NCBI GenBank assembly: GCA_021731185.1
Contig: JAKFXW010000157.1
Coordinates: 1-6,855 of the forward strand
Direction of reading: 5' to 3'
Length of the DNA: 6,855 bases
DNA from: Gallionellaceae bacterium
Lineage (GTDB): Bacteria > Pseudomonadota > Gammaproteobacteria > Burkholderiales > Gallionellaceae
Positions 5,805 to 6,855 of this stretch are shown here, piece by piece; within the stretch, counting starts at the first letter, position 1; every line of letters begins with the position of its first letter. Position numbers and translations under genes: made by a program. The notes under the pieces were generated by a model. That model was not told where the DNA came from. It did no database searches and was given only the letters and a program-made list of their open reading frames with translations.

Positions 5805-5902
5805 AATCGCGCCGGGTATGGGCAAAGATAAAGTGCTGCTGGTGAATTTATCTGGGCGCGGAGATTAAAGACATGGCGACGGTGACGGGGATTGCGTTGT
5901 GA
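5803..5902 (+). pseudogene. trpB: Second, diverged copy of the 3' end of trpB
   Basis: This segment matches the end of trpB (5095-5202). Over the first 63 aligned bases 53 are identical, and 8 of the 10 differences are synonymous. It reads KIAPGMGKDKVLLVNLSGRG and then D; an extra T (GATTAAAG for GATAAAG) then creates a stop, and beyond it KDMATVTGIAL and TGA follow in the shifted frame. Nine bases present in the full trpB are missing (MATV-TGIAL against MATVARVAGISL). Homology starts abruptly at the toxin's TAA. The excess of synonymous changes means this tail evolved for a time as part of a working trpB, so it is not a recent duplicate of the neighbouring copy. Its TGA (5900-5902) overlaps the hicB ATG. 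It can make no functional protein. Confidence 0.9.
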
Positions 5903-6114
5903 TGCTGCACTATGAAATTATTATTTACTGGAGCAATGAAGACCAATTATTTGTTGCTGACGCACCCGAATTACCTGGCTGCATGGCGCACGGCGACACG
6001 CATGAAAGCGCGCTGGCGAGCATCAAAGAAGCAATGCAGTTTTGGCTGGATACCGCGCGGGAATGCGGCGATCCTATTCCTGTGGCAAAGGGTGAGCGGC
6101 TGATGTTTGCTTGA
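5902..6114 (+). CDS. HicB-family antitoxin-like protein, without a HicA partner
   Basis: The 70-residue protein from ATG 5902 shows the HicB partial RNase H-like fold: a beta-strand start YEIIIYWSNEDQLFVADAPE, LPGCMAHGDTHESAL at 24-38, then the helix SIKEAMQFWLDTARE. It lacks the C-terminal DNA-binding region found in longer HicB proteins. HicB normally neutralises the mRNA-cleaving toxin HicA, encoded next to it, but no HicA-like frame lies on either side here, so it is an orphan. A GTG at 5899 is an alternative start adding one residue. The ATG overlaps the TGA of the trpB remnant (TGATG), and the only ribosome-binding candidate (GGGG, about 11 nt upstream) is inside that remnant. The gene was therefore probably translated by coupling to an ancestral trpB. 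It ends 16 nt before mrr and may be co-transcribed with it. Confidence 0.83.
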   Translation: MLHYEIIIYWSNEDQLFVADAPELPGCMAHGDTHESALASIKEAMQFWLDTARECGDPIPVAKGERLMFA

Positions 6115-6130
6115 TTTTTAAGGACATAAC

Positions 6131-6855
6131 ATGGCAATTCCAGATTTTCAAAGTATTTTTTTGCCGCTTCTACAAGCTTGTGCAGACGGGCGTGAACACA
6201 AAAATCAAGATCTGCGGCGCATTATGGCGGAGCAGCTTGGGCTTACCGAGGCTGAGTTAGCAATCAAACTTCCCAGCGGGAAACAGGGAGTATTTGTTAA
6301 TCGTGTTGCTTGGACTATAGCCCATCTCAAGCAGGCTGGCTTGATTGAGATTACGCAGCGTGGGATTTATAAAATTACTGCGCGTGGCCTAGAGGTGCTT
6401 GGCGAAAATCCGCAAACACTCAATATAAAGTACCTGAAACGATTTTCTGAATATGTGGCCTTCCTGTCCGGCGGACAAAATGATAAACCTAGGTTGGTTG
6501 AGTCTATTTCGCCGCTCTCAGAAACACCGGACGAGCTTCTTGCAGGCGGCTATAAACAATTACGCGAGGCACTCGCAGCCGAATTACTGGATCGCATCAA
6601 AACCATCAGCCCCTCACGCTTTGAAGAACTGGTAGTCGAGCTACTACTGAAAATGGGTTACGGCGGCACACAGGAAGATGCGGGCAGAGTCGTTGGCAAG
6701 AGCGGTGACGGCGGCATTGACGGCATTATCAATGAAGACCGGCTAGGGTTGGATGTCATTTATATTCAAGCAAAGCGTTGGGAGGGAGATGTCGGTCGTC
6801 CTGACATACAAAAATTTGTTGGCGCACTCGCCGGACACAAAGCCAACAAAGGTGT
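6131..6855 (+). CDS. mrr: Mrr-type restriction endonuclease (type IV, modified DNA), 3' end outside window
   Basis: The frame is open from ATG 6131 to the window end, giving the first 241 residues; E. coli Mrr has about 300. It carries both Mrr parts. Residues about 1-95 form the winged-helix N-terminal DNA-recognition domain (GVFVNRVAWTIAHLKQAGLI at 53-72). Residues about 155-241 are the PD-(D/E)xK nuclease domain, with SPSRFEELVVELLLKMGYGG (160-179), SGDGGIDG (191-198, catalytic Asp 197) and YIQAKRW (211-217, catalytic Q-x-K), then VGRPDIQKFVGALAGHK. The pattern follows E. coli Mrr closely. Mrr cleaves DNA carrying foreign adenine or cytosine methylation in the cytoplasm and can damage the host chromosome when a foreign methylase is present. 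A good Shine-Dalgarno, AAGGA at 6120-6124, lies 6 nt before the ATG. No defect is seen in the visible part. Confidence 0.95.
   Translation, partial: MAIPDFQSIFLPLLQACADGREHKNQDLRRIMAEQLGLTEAELAIKLPSGKQGVFVNRVAWTIAHLKQAGLIEITQRGIYKITARGLEVLGENPQTLNIKYLKRFSEYVAFLSGGQNDKPRLVESISPLSETPDELLAGGYKQLREALAAELLDRIKTISPSRFEELVVELLLKMGYGGTQEDAGRVVGKSGDGGIDGIINEDRLGLDVIYIQAKRWEGDVGRPDIQKFVGALAGHKANKG

Noticed and set aside
1..6855. CRISPR array, tRNA or rRNA genes
   Set aside because: No regularly spaced repeats with unique spacers and no tRNA- or rRNA-like segments were seen; the only tandem repeats are the coding 57-bp units and the 13-bp duplication.

Overview
The window looks like chromosomal DNA of a betaproteobacterium. 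The TrpF and TrpB proteins, the Lys/Ala/Pro-rich histone-like tail and the moderate G+C fit a member of the Nitrosomonadales/Gallionella type, but that placement is inference; no rRNA or other decisive marker is present.

Left part (1-2822): the 3' end of a histone H1/AlgP-like gene built of 57-bp repeats leaves the window at base 1. It is followed by a short hairpin and by the decayed C-terminal end of an IS3-family transposase (about 302-470). Facing these on the minus strand is a tight two-gene unit: a Kef/CPA2-type cation:proton antiporter (1573-2760), then a YbdK-type glutamate-cysteine/carboxylate-amine ligase (449-1570), with 2 nt between them. A 19-codon reading frame with its own good Shine-Dalgarno sequence (2763-2822) ends 2 nt before the antiporter ATG and may be a leader peptide that couples translation.

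Middle (2823-3377): about 555 bp without a convincing gene, rich in inverted repeats. It ends in a 31-bp dyad lying 26 bp before trpF.

Right part (3378-6855): trpF and trpB overlap (trpB probably starts at a TTG), giving phosphoribosylanthranilate isomerase and tryptophan synthase beta. The usual next gene, trpA, is absent. Instead there is a small toxin-antitoxin module whose toxin is broken by a perfect 13-bp tandem duplication, then a second, diverged and frameshifted copy of the last ~100 bp of trpB, then a lone HicB-like antitoxin whose ATG overlaps the stop of that trpB remnant, then an Mrr-type restriction endonuclease that runs off the window. The trpB 3' end is thus present twice, on either side of the toxin-antitoxin cassette. 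This looks like a small accessory cassette (TA) and defence genes (hicB, mrr) lodged in a trp operon, with a second trpB tail as the scar. It is the most notable structure in the window.
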